Part shown: positions 47,542 to 58,140 of the stretch, in pieces
Layout: every line of letters starts with the position of its first letter
Position numbering within the stretch: position 1 is the first letter of the stretch
DNA from: Owenia fusiformis
Lineage: Eukaryota > Annelida > Polychaeta > Sabellida > Oweniidae
NCBI GenBank assembly: GCA_903813345.2
Contig: CAIIXF020000012.1
Span: forward strand, 11,204,932-11,268,931
DNA length: 64,000 nt
Direction: 5' to 3'
Made by a program: the position numbers and the translations under genes
Notes under the pieces: model-generated
What the model saw: the letters and a program-made list of their open reading frames with translations, nothing else
The model's database searches: none
Told to the model about the DNA's origin: nothing

Positions 47542-48567
47542 TATTAAGAAGATTTAAAGAAAAAATCAGGAAAAATGCTTTATCTGAGATTCTTGCTATT
47601 TCTCGGTAAATTGTCATGCTCTGGTTCCTTCCCAAAATTAAACGTCCAGACCCTATGTGTCCTGTTCAGAATGGCCCGTCTGTAGATTTTTCGAACAACT
47701 TTATCCTTATATTCAAAATGATTTTTAATGACGTCAAAATCCAAAATAACAATCTGTCTGGTTGCCATGCTCCTGCCAATCATCCCAGTCCACATTCACA
47801 AGGCCATGGTATCATTCGCTCTATAATTGGAAATATACATAGTCTTGTGATTTTGGACCGTGATAATTGGTAGGAGCATTGAAACCATATCAGATTGTTG
47901 TTTGGGATTTTAGGGTTTGTTTTCAATGGCTTGTTGTATCATTCAGTAATCTTTTTTAGTTTTCCCCATTCTGCTAACATATTAATACATGAAGTTGAAA
48001 TGATAATGCATTGTATACTCTATGACCTTGGACTTCCCCCATTCATTTCATACTGCTTTACACAACAATTAAAGTTACTAACCCTATAAAAACCAACAAT
48101 ATAGAGCAATTAATTTAGTTATCTTACAATGCTTTTTCTCATTCGACTATATTCATTTGAAAGTCAAAGCTAAATACATGTGTAGTACTTTGACTGGCAA
48201 TGACTTTATCGCGATTGTATACGTGCATGAATATGTCACGAACCAGACGATTTCAGCAATGCACTCAAATCATATCCACGGTTTAATGCCACCAAACAAA
48301 AAATAATCACCGATCTCGTGATATCTGTATTTGTTCGGCTCTTTTAATCACTATAATAAAATTAGCATGATGCATTCGAATGGACAAAGACCTATCTCTC
48401 CTATTATTTTCAAAATATCATCCAGGTGGAATCTGCTAGGTACAAGGATAAACAGTGAGCAAAATCGTGGCTACTAGGCACGTAACGGCACATATATAAA
48501 GCATGTCCTGTGATGTGTGGTTGGTGCCCACAGTGTTGGAGATAAACGGCCATCACTGTTGCAGCGA

Positions 48568-48712
48568 CCGTGACAACCATTGAACAAGCATTGTAAAGAT
48601 CGCGACAACCATTGAACAAGCATTGTAACGATCGCGACAACCATTGAACAAGCATTGTAACGATCGCGACAACCATTGAACAAGCATTGTAACGATCGCG
48701 ACAACCATTGCA
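48568..48712 (+). repeat. 32-base tandem repeat just upstream of a start codon
   Basis: Four to five near-identical copies of a unit containing GAACAAGCATTGTAACGATC and GCGACAACCATT. The array stops about 10 bases before the ATG at 48723, so it lies in the promoter or 5' leader of the lipid-transfer-like gene. Each unit has a CGATCG core. Confidence 0.8.
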
Positions 48713-48722
48713 CATCACGGCA

Positions 48723-48797
48723 ATGAGGATGCAGGTTGTGTTTGCTTTAGTTCTTATAAGCCTGTTTGCTTCAGGCACATCTGCAAATGGAGATGAG
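48723..48797 (+). CDS. Lipid-transfer-like gene, exon 1 (signal peptide)
   Basis: ATG at 48723 and a 25-codon exon, hydrophobic from residue 4 to 16, ending ANGDE|GTAAGA in phase 0. A second Met at codon 3 could also start it. Confidence 0.8.
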
Positions 48798-51700
48798 GTA
48801 AGAGCAGTTGAGTCTTTGATTTCCATTTATTCATGCATATGAAAATATAAAGACATTGTCGAGAGAATTGATTAAAGTCATAAGAGAGGTTTCGTTGTTC
48901 CATAATCTAGGTGTTAATACTACTTTTCGGCATTTTTCTGTCTTTTTCTTTTCGCAGTTTCAATATGTCACACACTTTCCAACCAAAAGTTAAACAATAA
49001 TCTACAATTCTGAGAGGCAGCTTAAATCTCAGTTTTGGAAGCATTTCTGTGCACCTGTATATTATGATAATGTTATCCCTTTTCTTTGTTCTGTTTAAAG
49101 CCAAATACTATCCAAAAAGTATATCTGAATTCGGACACATAATTCGAAAAGGCAGACTCATGATTAACGGCCAACGGCGCTTTGATGGCGCTTTAAAGCA
49201 GCGTGCAAAGCAGCTTTGCACGCCGCATTAAAGCGCCATCTTCAAAGCGCCGTTGGTGTGAACTTAGCTTTAGCGTTGTTTTTGTAGGTGGTAACAGTAA
49301 CATACAGGTATACAGCTAATGTAAAACTTGAGAACACTACCATCAGCCTTCAAGCAACTGTTGAGATAACTGAACTTGGTGGTAAGTCAAATGTGCAACT
49401 TGATATACTGTTACATACAAATACACAGCTAATGTAAAACTTGAGAACACTACCATCAGCCTTCAAGCAACTGTTGAGATTACTGAACTTGGTGGTAAGT
49501 CAAATGTGCAACTTGATATCTGTTACATACAAATACACAGCTAATGTAAAACTTGAGAACACTACCATCAGCCTTCAAGCAACTGTTGAGATAACTGAAC
49601 TTGGTGGTAAGTCAAATGTGCAACTTGATATACTGGTACATACAAATACACAGCCAATGTAAAACTTGAGAACACTACCATCAGCCTTCAAGCAACTGTT
49701 GAGATTACTGAACTTGGTGGTAAGTCAAATGTGCAACTTGATATACTGTTACATACAAATACACAGCTAATGTAAAACTTGAGAACACTACCATCAGCCT
49801 TCAAGCAACTGTTGAGATTACTGAACTTGGTGGTAAGTCAAATGTGCAACTTGATATACTGGTACATACAAATACACAGCTAATGTAAAACTTGAGAACA
49901 CTACCATCAGCCTTTAAGCAACTGTTGAGATTACTGAACTTGGAAGTAAGTCATTTTAAACTAATTTGGAATATGAAAATGAAACTTGACATAACTGAAT
50001 TTGTAATTAATTCATGTTAATTTTCTCAATATGGAAGGTAAAATTTGTGTCATATGTAACTTGATATCACTGAACCTGGAAGGAAGTCACTCTCGGATTG
50101 TAAATAAAAGGGGTTTTAAGCTGCACGTTTCAAGGAGAACTTGCTTTGTGTAGAACTATCACCCTCTAGGGATAGATTCTCCTTTTCGAAGTATTAATTT
50201 GCCGGAGTGAGTACAAAGGTAAAGGAAATTAGTAATGTGGTCACTAGAAAAAAACAATTTAGAAATTATATCGTAATATTTTACTTTCTAGATGCAGGTG
50301 GCGATTATAGAAAGACAGACGCTAAAGAGTTCCTAGCCCGCGTTTATCACCTTGTTTCGTTGGACGTTCCAGATGATCAGAGGTATGCAAGACTGTATAG
50401 AGTCGCATTAGGCACAAAATGAACTTTCTTGTTTTTACTTAAGTAAATATTTGACTGGTAATTTGCGTCTACTTGTCTTAGACAGTCACAAACTTCCAGA
50501 ATTAAAAAGTATATATAAATACTTAATTTGATCAACTTGATATTAATACTTTCAAATAGGGCAACTTTTGACAAAACTAGGATTACATTTTAGAAAATAA
50601 CTCATAACATAGTATTATATAATAGGTACAGTGTTACCTCCTCAGGAATCGAAAGCATTGGATATCAAAAATAGACAGCATATTACATCAAATTACGAAA
50701 ATATCATTACCGCTTTTTATAGTGAAGATGAGAAAGAAGACGATAAAGAGGAAATTGATCCAAAAGATAAATATCCACTTGATAAACGATATGGAAATCC
50801 ATTTAAGTTCATCCAAAGGGCAGATGGGAGTATAGCAGAGATTCTGTTCCACCAGAAAGATCTATGTAAGAAGTTAGCTTTGGTTTTTTATGCTTCCTTT
50901 ATTTAAATAAAGATCAATATACATAGTACATTGTCAGGCAAAGCCAAGGCATTATGGCCCTTTGTAACTTATTAAATCACTATTATGTACCATCTCTTGT
51001 TTAAATGCACTGTGTCTCTACTGTAATTGCAATGCTGCTAACCTGAAATAAAAACTTATTTAAAAGTCTTCTTACTTATGATAATGCTTCAATAGAAATA
51101 GAATAGAATGGGTCTTTACAGAATGCCAAGATGGGCAGATCGAAACGACATTCACATTTCAAATAATCAGTATACCTATAGCTGCTTGGCCTTCGCGATT
51201 ATCTCATAATCATTTATTGAATAGTAAATACACCACATAGGATTGGTGTTACATATAGTGAAGAACCCTGACCTTATTAAAATTGAGTGAACTGTGATGA
51301 ATAGCGTCATTAGTTTCTTTGCTATTATGGTTGTTTTAAAATATATTGCACATATTTTTTATTTGTAGCCAAAACAAACGTCCTTAACTTCAAACGAGGT
51401 ATAGTTTCAGCGTTCCAAACAAGTACATCTGACGAGGATGCTGTGGTTGAGGAAACCGATCAGATGGGGTCGCATAAAACAAAATATAAGTGAGTAACAT
51501 ATTAAGTGATAGATGGGAGACTAAAACAAAGGATTGTTTTGTGGATAAAATTATGTAACTATCTAAAGTAAATATTTGTGTAATTTGTTTAATTCAAAGA
51601 GCAATGCATTTATAAGTAGTACATTTTTTATAGGCTGACACAACCCACTATTTTAGCTGATCTGACTTTTATTCTGAGTTTTCATTTTTATTTTAGTAAT

Positions 51701-54700
51701 CATAGACTCAAAATATGCTCTCTGTACCGGAATAATTCGCAAAATTTCAGTGATTTCTGACGAAATAATTCCTAAAAAATGAAATATGTTGTATTGCAAT
51801 CGTTTTGTTCATTTTTACGGTCCAGACCGTATGGGAAATATTTAAAAAATCCTTATTGATTTAAATTTAATAGTACATTAAAATCAACGATAACTTTGAA
51901 AATATTAGTATACCGGTATATCATTTACACTCTGTAGGGTTCTATCCGGGAAAGGTAAATCAAAAAAGCTTCAAAAACAGTTTGCTGCGTCTGATATTAA
52001 AGTAGAAGGTGCGGAAATAGAAGGTGATGAGGAACAAGATGTTGAGGACGGCAAAGTAGTCAATGGAAAGGGGACCGTCAAGATCAAATCTGGAACTGTA
52101 AGTCAGAGATATTGTAACATTAAATATAATACAAGCAGGTCCCATGGTGTACCATAACTCCGTATATTCCCGTCAGACCGTCCTGAGCTGCTACGGCGAC
52201 GAAAATTGTTAGCGCTATAAGGTCGCCATAAGCACGGTAAAACATGGTGGAAACGCCAAACATAGTGCTTTTTATATTTAGTATTTCTTTATTTCAAATT
52301 ATTACAATAAACACAAATACATTAGCGGCTTTGTAAGGTACATTAAAAGCCTTTTTTAGGTGATGATTCACAAAACTAGGTCTGAAAATGATCTGATAGT
52401 AATGATACTATAAGCACAATAGGTCTCTAGATTGCCTGGGGTCCCTCAACACAGTTCCTGATAAACATATTGTACTCAACTTCAAAATGTCAATGTTTTG
52501 CTCTTTAAAGAATAAAGTTAGCCTGTTCTTACATAAATTCCTGTATCCAATATTAAGATCACAGAGTTGTTGTTCAAAAGTAATAAAATGATTCTGTTGA
52601 ATGGGACAGGAGAAAAACACATGACTTGTGGATTCATTTGTGTGGCCACAAGCACATAGTGCTGTGGTCTCCATGGTCGCCAATGATCTCCGAGTCACGG
52701 CATTTGTTTTGAGCATTTTTAAATCAAGAAGGGTTTTACGGTCTGACCGTCGTGAGGCAAGCTTCGTGGCATCTTTATTAACGTTGTACACGCGCAAAGA
52801 CGCTGCCAAAAATACAACATTTGCAACGCTTTTACCACGCTTATGGTGATTTCGACGTGCTTTGAGGGCATTTTCCGACGCAGTAGCAGCGCAGTAAGGA
52901 TGCAACTCCAGTGTGGCGGGAGAATCGCGTTGTGTTCACGTTTGCCCTGGCCTTGCCCATTTTCTGGTCGCCGTATGGTCTCAGCAACGCAGTAAGGACA
53001 CCATCCCGGTCTGACAACTGGGTCGTTTTGACAAGTCCCTTCTTCATTTTCAGACTGGCAAGACAGATATGGACAATCTTGGAAATGAAGAAAATATCTC
53101 CCCCTTGAGTTCCCATGTTCCTGTGGAGACGTCTGGCTTGGAGGCAGAAGTCACTGCAACATATACTTTAGAACGGTTGGAGACCAGGAAACGTTCCCTG
53201 GGGAGGGAGAAACGAGGAAAGAAGAATAAAGATGAATTTGTATCGTCCACTTTGCAATCTGAGGAAGATGAAGGTATAGTGTAATTGTTTAATTTGAAAT
53301 AAGTGTAACACTATATATTGTCAAGATTAAAATTTAGTTGTCTAGTTTTACAAAGTATGTCTCGATAGAGGACAAATAGACTTGTGGTAGGCAATATGGG
53401 TATTACAAATTTTGCACGTTCAGGCTAGGCAATTGAGCGCCGTTACCACGAGGTTGCGAGTTCGAGACGCGTGTGTTCCTTGTGTTTATTCATTAAAGTA
53501 CTTCTAAAAACCTAAAACACAAGACATTAATTCAGCCTTTTATATGAATAATTTTGCAGACGAGATTCTCTTAGAAAGCTACCAAAAAGCAGTTGAAAAT
53601 CTACTAAAAATCGATATGGAGAAGGTCCTCTCCAATTACCTGAAGGGCAAAGGGGACGTAGATGATCGTAAGTTTATCCTCTTTGTTGTACCTTTTGTCC
53701 TTTTAACATGAACTTCATATCATCAGATCGGTGCATTTTCGAGAGAAAGTGACCAATTGATCATTGCCAAATGTCAGATGATTTAAATACGTGAACCTGG
53801 GAGTTTATTGCACGTTGATTATTTGATTTTCTGTATCTTTCTCCTTTTCTGTCCCGTCGCAGCGCCATCTAGTGTTTGATAAATGAATCAAGGTTTATTC
53901 TCGATAGGGTAAGTACTAATCTATCAGGAAACATTTACAAGTTTGGTTAGAAACAGAATTTTTAGAGATGGCGGAGTGATTTTTGAGACCGTGGAGCAGA
54001 ATAATTTTCTGAAACCGGTAGCTTTACAGTGGTAGCTCTCTCCAGATTCAGTTATCTCAAAAACGGTGTGGTCACCGTATGTTTATTTTGTAACGGCAAG
54101 CTAGACAAGACTCCAATGAACACTGGGCACTGTTTCGCTTAGCTAGATCTGTGCCCATGAATATATTATGAAATGAAACGTTATAATGGTCGTCAATGGG
54201 ATTTTTACTGCAATCTTGACCCTTATTCACGCTAAATACTCGACTTATTTCAATCTAATCCCATGATGCATCTGTTATCTATCTTATTCGAGTTATCCCT
54301 ATCAATTATGTTAATTTTCAATGATTCATTATGTCCCATAATCCATCTAAACGAGCAGATAAACGTGTTTTTCTATTTCAGTTATCCCTATCAAGGATGT
54401 CTTGCTTCTTGAGAACAAACTTGGTTATACTAGAGCGTCTAAGAAAGAAATCAGCGAAAAGGAAATCAATCTTTTGACAGCATATGTTATTTCTAAAACC
54501 AAAAAGGTAGTTTCACAATGCATCATAACATCTTAATTATTTCCAACCATGTCCTTGAAAACATAAAATTGTCTACTTGGTTTGGTTATTTAAACAGCAA
54601 TGGTGTTACAGAACAATTTATCGTTTACATTAACATTAATTTTCAAAATAGAAAGATGATTCAATTATATTACCTGATCATTGATTTTAGCTCGTGAAGA

Positions 54701-56958
54701 AGTGTGACTTTGCAAAAGAGGAATGTATGGAAATTGTCCAGTGTTATACCCTGGGAGGGGGTAAAGTTGCTGAAAAGGTAAAAACACGAAATCATTGCAC
54801 TCTTATACACCGTATCTGATAGTTAAGCGCTGTTATATGTATTGTGCAACTAGAAAAGAAGTCCTTCACTGGCACTTAATAAAACCAAAATATAATATGA
54901 ATAGAAAACTAGTAAATAAAAATAATCTTACTTTCTAATTGTGATAAAGGTAGGCGTGGCATATTTTTCTTATATCCTCCAGTTTTCATTCATTTTAGTT
55001 ATTGATGAAAATGCTGAAGAACAAAGGCACTGAAAAGTCTGCACGAATTAAGATGATTAGCATCGTGTCGACAATGATCAATCCATCGGATGCACTGGTG
55101 AAATTCGTAAAAAAGCTTTATGAATCTGAGAAGAAAGATGGCGATATCAAATCGGCTTTCCTTCTTTGTCTTGCTGCCTTGGGCGGAAATGACTCTGTTG
55201 GTGCCTCTCAAAAGTCTGGTTTAGTGGAACTGTTAATCAAAATTTTGAAACTCATAATTGAATATTTGGAAAGCTTAAAAGAAACCGACGATGACTTCCC
55301 TGCTTACTTACAAGACGCTCTCGATACTCTTGAGGCTATTGGTAACATGGGAGATGAGAGACTTGTTGATAAAGTTATCGAGGTTGCTGAAAAGTTCCCA
55401 GACAACCCATCGATCCAAACTGCAGCGATACATGCTCTCAGAGCCCAATTTGGGCTTTTGCGTGTGCAACAATGGCTGAAGAAAGCGATGCAGAACGGAG
55501 ATTGTGACCTAAAAGAAAATGCCATGAACACTCTCAGAGATAGAATCTCGATTGATTTCCTCAATGGTGTGAAGGGCAAGTGGCCTCTTTATCACTTTAC
55601 AGCTTTTGATGAATGGCTAGAGGATCTTTTCTTAGATGGAAATGACACGGAATTCGAGTGTATCTTCTCAGATATGGAGAAATATTTCCAGGACAAGCTT
55701 GATCCTGAGGCGAAAAAAGTACTGCTGAAATATAAAGGAATCATTCCGAGAAAGGTGGAGCATTCATCGTGTAGCTACTGGAATGATTTTGGTGGAAGAT
55801 ACAATGGAATCCAATCAGCAGGTACATTTCTCTCTGACAACCAAAGATATAATCACAATGCCCATTGCCTGGCTCATTTCAGCGTTGGTGGGAGCAAAGC
55901 AATTGCGCATTTAAAGACAGGAGCATTTGCAGGACGCCATTGTTGTGCTTGCAATTTCAAGGTGTTTGCCAAAGCCTATGGATACGGTTACGTCTACGGA
56001 AAATACTTGTCAATCGGTACTGTGGAGTTCTATGCATACAAATACTATTCCACTTTCGAATTGCGAGGATATGTTCGAGTAGGGGGTAAAACATTCCTCG
56101 ACTACAGGAACAGGTGTTGCCTAAATGGGTTGGTATATTCAAGAACCTGGACAACACCAAGCTTTGGATGGCGGATCACTGTCTACAGGATCCAAGTATT
56201 CATATTGAAAATCGACTTGGGCGTTGATATTAGGCCTTATTTCTCCTTTACACTTAGGACGTCACTGTGGACAAGTTGTGGTATTGATGCTTATGCAAAA
56301 CCAAAGGCTCATCTAAGGATATCTGGTGGTGTATCTGTCAGTCTTTGGGTAAGTGATGGTAAATTCATTTAATGATATCTATGACCTAAAATAAGAACTT
56401 CCCAAAAAAAACACAAACACACTATGTATCGTTTTATATGTTTCAAATAGCTTATCCGAGGAGGTATAGATCTTGGAGTGAACCTCAACTATTACATCAG
56501 GGCTAATGCTAAGGCTGCATATCCTAACCAAGCATGTGCTGGACTTTACCACGGCTACGATAGTCAATCAATAAGCGTCAGAGCCTGGTACCAGAGAAAG
56601 TATTTGAATAAACACGGTACCTGGAGACCATGGAAATGGGTATGTTCCCTGTCTTTATAACCAATATTTTTAAAACCGGTATGAGAGACAAATCCCGACA
56701 TGTAATCGAGAGGTTCTGGGTTCGATTCCCACCAAGATGGAGTGACTTTTTTACATCAGCCCTTACCATAAGTTTTGATCTTATGTTTAAATAAAGTCAT
56801 ATTATTGCTTGAATTTATTCAACTGCTAATTAAGGGTCCCCCACTGTGTTCTATTTTTGCAGAGTTGGGACTGGACATCGAGAAGGTATTTGACCTTAGC
56901 ATCGTGGAATGTAGGAGGTGTGTCAGAGAACAAGATTTGGTATGGATGTGTGAACTAA
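48723..56958 (+). CDS. Secreted short lipid-transfer-protein-like (vitellogenin/MTP family)
   Basis: Exons: 48723-48797, 49288-49381, 50292-50382, about 50632-50865, 51369-51489, 51938-52097, 53054-53273, 53560-53667, 54382-54506, 54691-54777, 54999-56348, 56451-56639, 56863-56958, about 980 residues. A signal peptide (MRMQVVFALVLISLFASG) is followed by an N-terminal beta region. This holds YTANVKLENTTISLQATVEI, the family-like NPFKFIQRADGSIAEI and VLNFKRGIVSAFQT. Next is a charged insert with a dibasic stretch, then a helical-repeat domain (about 331-690) with ALDTLEAIGNMGDERLVDKV and IQTAAIHALRAQ. This order matches the large lipid transfer protein N-terminal module. The last 290 or so residues have 10 Cys and many Tyr/Trp/Gly, and I do not recognise them. 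The usual long lipid-binding sheets and VWD domain are absent. Phases agree at all junctions but one (exons 3-4), so a small exon or boundary is missing there. Confidence 0.8.
49168..49273. repeat. Palindromic MITE, copy 2
   Basis: Same family as 44570-44672, sharing GTGTGAACTTAGCTTTA and GCAGCTTTGCACGCCGCATT. It ends about 14 bases before exon 2 of the lipid-transfer-like gene, so it overlaps or abuts the branch/pyrimidine region of that intron. Confidence 0.72.
49288..49381 (+). CDS. Lipid-transfer-like gene, exon 2
   Basis: The acceptor is TTTTTGTAG. It encodes VVTVTYRYTANVKLENTTIS and LQATVEITELG, one beta-strand pair, then the donor GTAAGT in phase 1. Its last 66 nt plus the donor are copied in the array that follows. 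Confidence 0.78.
49382..49952 (+). repeat. Tandem array of five copies of the exon 2 end
   Basis: About 113-116-base units, copies starting near 49430, 49543, 49657, 49772 and 49888. Each contains ACACAG|CTAATGTAAAACTTG, the sequence for ANVKLENTTISLQATVEITE and a GTAAGTC donor (GTAAGT in the last). With an ACACAG acceptor each gives a 66-nt exon, phase 1 to phase 1, so any number could be spliced in without breaking the frame. Copies differ by only a few bases. The last one ends ELG with a slightly altered donor context. Confidence 0.7.
50292..50865 (+). CDS. Lipid-transfer-like gene, exons 3 and 4
   Basis: Exon 3 (50292-50382) encodes DAGGDYRKTDAKEFLARVYH and SLDVPDDQR, donor GTATGC. Exon 4 (about 50632-50865) encodes NIITAFYSEDEKEDDKEEID and NPFKFIQRADGSIAEILFHQ, donor GTAAGA. 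Their phases do not agree with any acceptor I can see at the start of exon 4, so that edge is provisional. Confidence 0.6.
51369..52097 (+). CDS. Lipid-transfer-like gene, exons 5 and 6
   Basis: Exon 5 (51369-51489): NVLNFKRGIVSAFQT, the strand typical of vitellogenin N-termini, then an acidic stretch. Exon 6 (51938-52097): a Lys-rich then Glu/Asp-rich segment with GAEIEGDEEQDVEDGK, ending VKIKSGT|GTAAGT. Phases are 1-2 and 2-0. Confidence 0.75.
52400..52905 (-). mobile_element. LINE reverse-transcriptase tail fragment
   Basis: The minus-strand open frame includes CACGHTNESTSHVFFSCP, the Cys/His pattern found just after the reverse transcriptase domain in jockey/CR1-like non-LTR retrotransposons. 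Only this end is left; no catalytic YADD-type motif was seen. It sits in the intron between exons 6 and 7 of the lipid-transfer-like gene, opposite strand. The call rests mainly on the Cys/His motif. Confidence 0.45.
53054..53273 (+). CDS. Lipid-transfer-like gene, exon 7 (dibasic segment)
   Basis: The acceptor is ATTTTCAG. It encodes GLEAEVTATYTLERLETRKR and then SLGREKRGKKNKDEF. REKR fits the furin pattern R-x-K-R, so the secreted protein may be cut here, between the beta and helical parts. Donor GTATAG, phase 1. Confidence 0.72.
53560..54777 (+). CDS. Lipid-transfer-like gene, exons 8-10
   Basis: Exons 53560-53667, 54382-54506 and 54691-54777. They encode helical segments (ESYQKAVENLLKIDMEKVLS; KEINLLTAYVISKTKK; LVKKCDFAKEECMEIVQCYT) that begin the alpha-helical domain, with three Cys in the last. 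All junctions are in phase. Confidence 0.75.
54999..56348 (+). CDS. Lipid-transfer-like gene, exon 11 (helical domain and start of novel C-terminus)
   Basis: The largest exon (450 codons). The first 250 or so residues are paired helices with the family signature (LLCLAALGGN; LDTLEAIGNMGDERLVDKVI; QTAAIHALRAQ). From EHSSCSYWNDFGGRYNG on, the sequence becomes beta-like and rich in Tyr, Gly and Cys (HCCACNFKVFAKAYGYGYVY; YRNRCCLNG). Domain switch and uninterrupted exon suggest an ancient fusion. Confidence 0.85.
56451..56958 (+). CDS. Lipid-transfer-like gene, exons 12 and 13
   Basis: Exon 12 (56451-56639) encodes LIRGGIDLGVNLNYYIRANA, QACAGLYHGYD and GTWRPWKW. Exon 13 (56863-56958) encodes SWDWTSRRYLTLASWNVGG and ends WYGCVN, TAA. 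Both are phase 0. The Trp-rich C-terminus is not recognised. Confidence 0.8.
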
Positions 56959-57031
56959 GCAACAATTGAAACAGGACCAAGAATGATTACATTGCTGACA
57001 TTTCATGTTCAGATTATTGACATATATCAGA

Positions 57032-57037
57032 AATAAA
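57032..57037 (+). promoter_or_regulatory. Polyadenylation signal AATAAA
   Basis: AATAAA lies 74 bases after the stop codon of the lipid-transfer-like gene, a normal distance for a short 3' UTR. Confidence 0.55.
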
Positions 57038-58108
57038 TGCTACACGCTTTTAAACTGTTTAGCTTATCGTTATAAACTATGTATGTCATTTCTTCTCAGT
57101 CACCGAGATTCCGACTGTTTCATATTTACCGTTCAGTATCAAGCGAAGGTAACGGCCGTCACCGTCGCATTTAAAATGGCGGACGGGAAGTGTCGATTTC
57201 GATACTTTTAGTTTTCATTGAATTCAACTTTGCTATTAAAATTTGATATCAAAGCATAAAGTCAACTATATAGTAGTTGTGACATTGGGACAGAAATCCA
57301 TAATTCCTCAATCACTCGAACCCTTGGCCTCTTACCACAGAAACATGATCAAAATTACACCTGGATTTAAAGAATTTGTTTTGTTAACTTGCCTTCATTT
57401 GGCCAAACATATATGAGCGGGAAGACTTCTGTATCAAAAGTAATTTCCAATATTTTGGTGAGATCGACGAAAAGTATGATTGTATTGTTCAATGGACTAC
57501 ATACAGTAGCAATAATTAATCATTTTATGGTATATAAATATCTATGAACAAAAGACGTACATTTATCACCGTAATCTTCATTCATTTTAATACAAGAGGT
57601 AGCAATGTAGATGCATTGTACTTTTAGCGGTTCGCGTATCGCATCATCAGTTATGACATAATATTAAATACTTGATAAATGATATATTTGTATTTGATAC
57701 TCACGATCACGCGGTACGGTTGTCGTGACTTTTGAATTATCACGAAAAATGGATTTTTCTTAATATAGATTAAATACACGTGCACGTGACTCGCTTGAAG
57801 AATTACAAGAGTGAACAAAACGAGTGGGCGATAACAATAGCGCACCCATATGAGCTAAAAACTAAAAAGTGAGAGGTATCAAAAAGAGCATGCTCTTGCC
57901 AATCGAAAAATAACCCGAAATCGTTAAGTGTATAAAAAATAATCATCATTCAAAATGTTTATTGCAATATTGACAATAGTTTTTTCAATTTATTTATTCA
58001 CATTTATTGATATAGCAACGTTACAATAAACGGGTGGCACGTAATGTGTATATCCGTGGTTCATAACAATACATGAAATTAACAGCGGGAATCTGGTCGT
58101 GTGATCAA

Positions 58109-58140
58109 CCATGGGCTTTCAACTAGTTGAAAGCCCATGG
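58109..58140. repeat. Perfect 32-base palindrome
   Basis: CCATGGGCTTTCAACT is followed at once by its exact reverse complement. The first 14 bases recur as hairpin arms at 6586-6619. Flanking GATCAA/ATCAACC add weaker symmetry. Confidence 0.8.

Larger units (their letters stand above)
45666..48722. other. Divergent spacer between VWA-4 and the lipid-transfer-like gene
   Basis: About 3 kb containing the promoters of both genes. It holds a MITE at 46090-46390, an isolated exon-like segment at about 46569-46790, a 41-base tandem duplication at 47460-47541 and the 32-base repeats at 48568-48712. No other gene was recognised. Confidence 0.5.

Noticed and set aside
48410-48826. Minus-strand open frames with repeated CSMVVAIVT-like peptides
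   Set aside because: They are created by the 32-base tandem repeat and run antisense to the signal-peptide exon.
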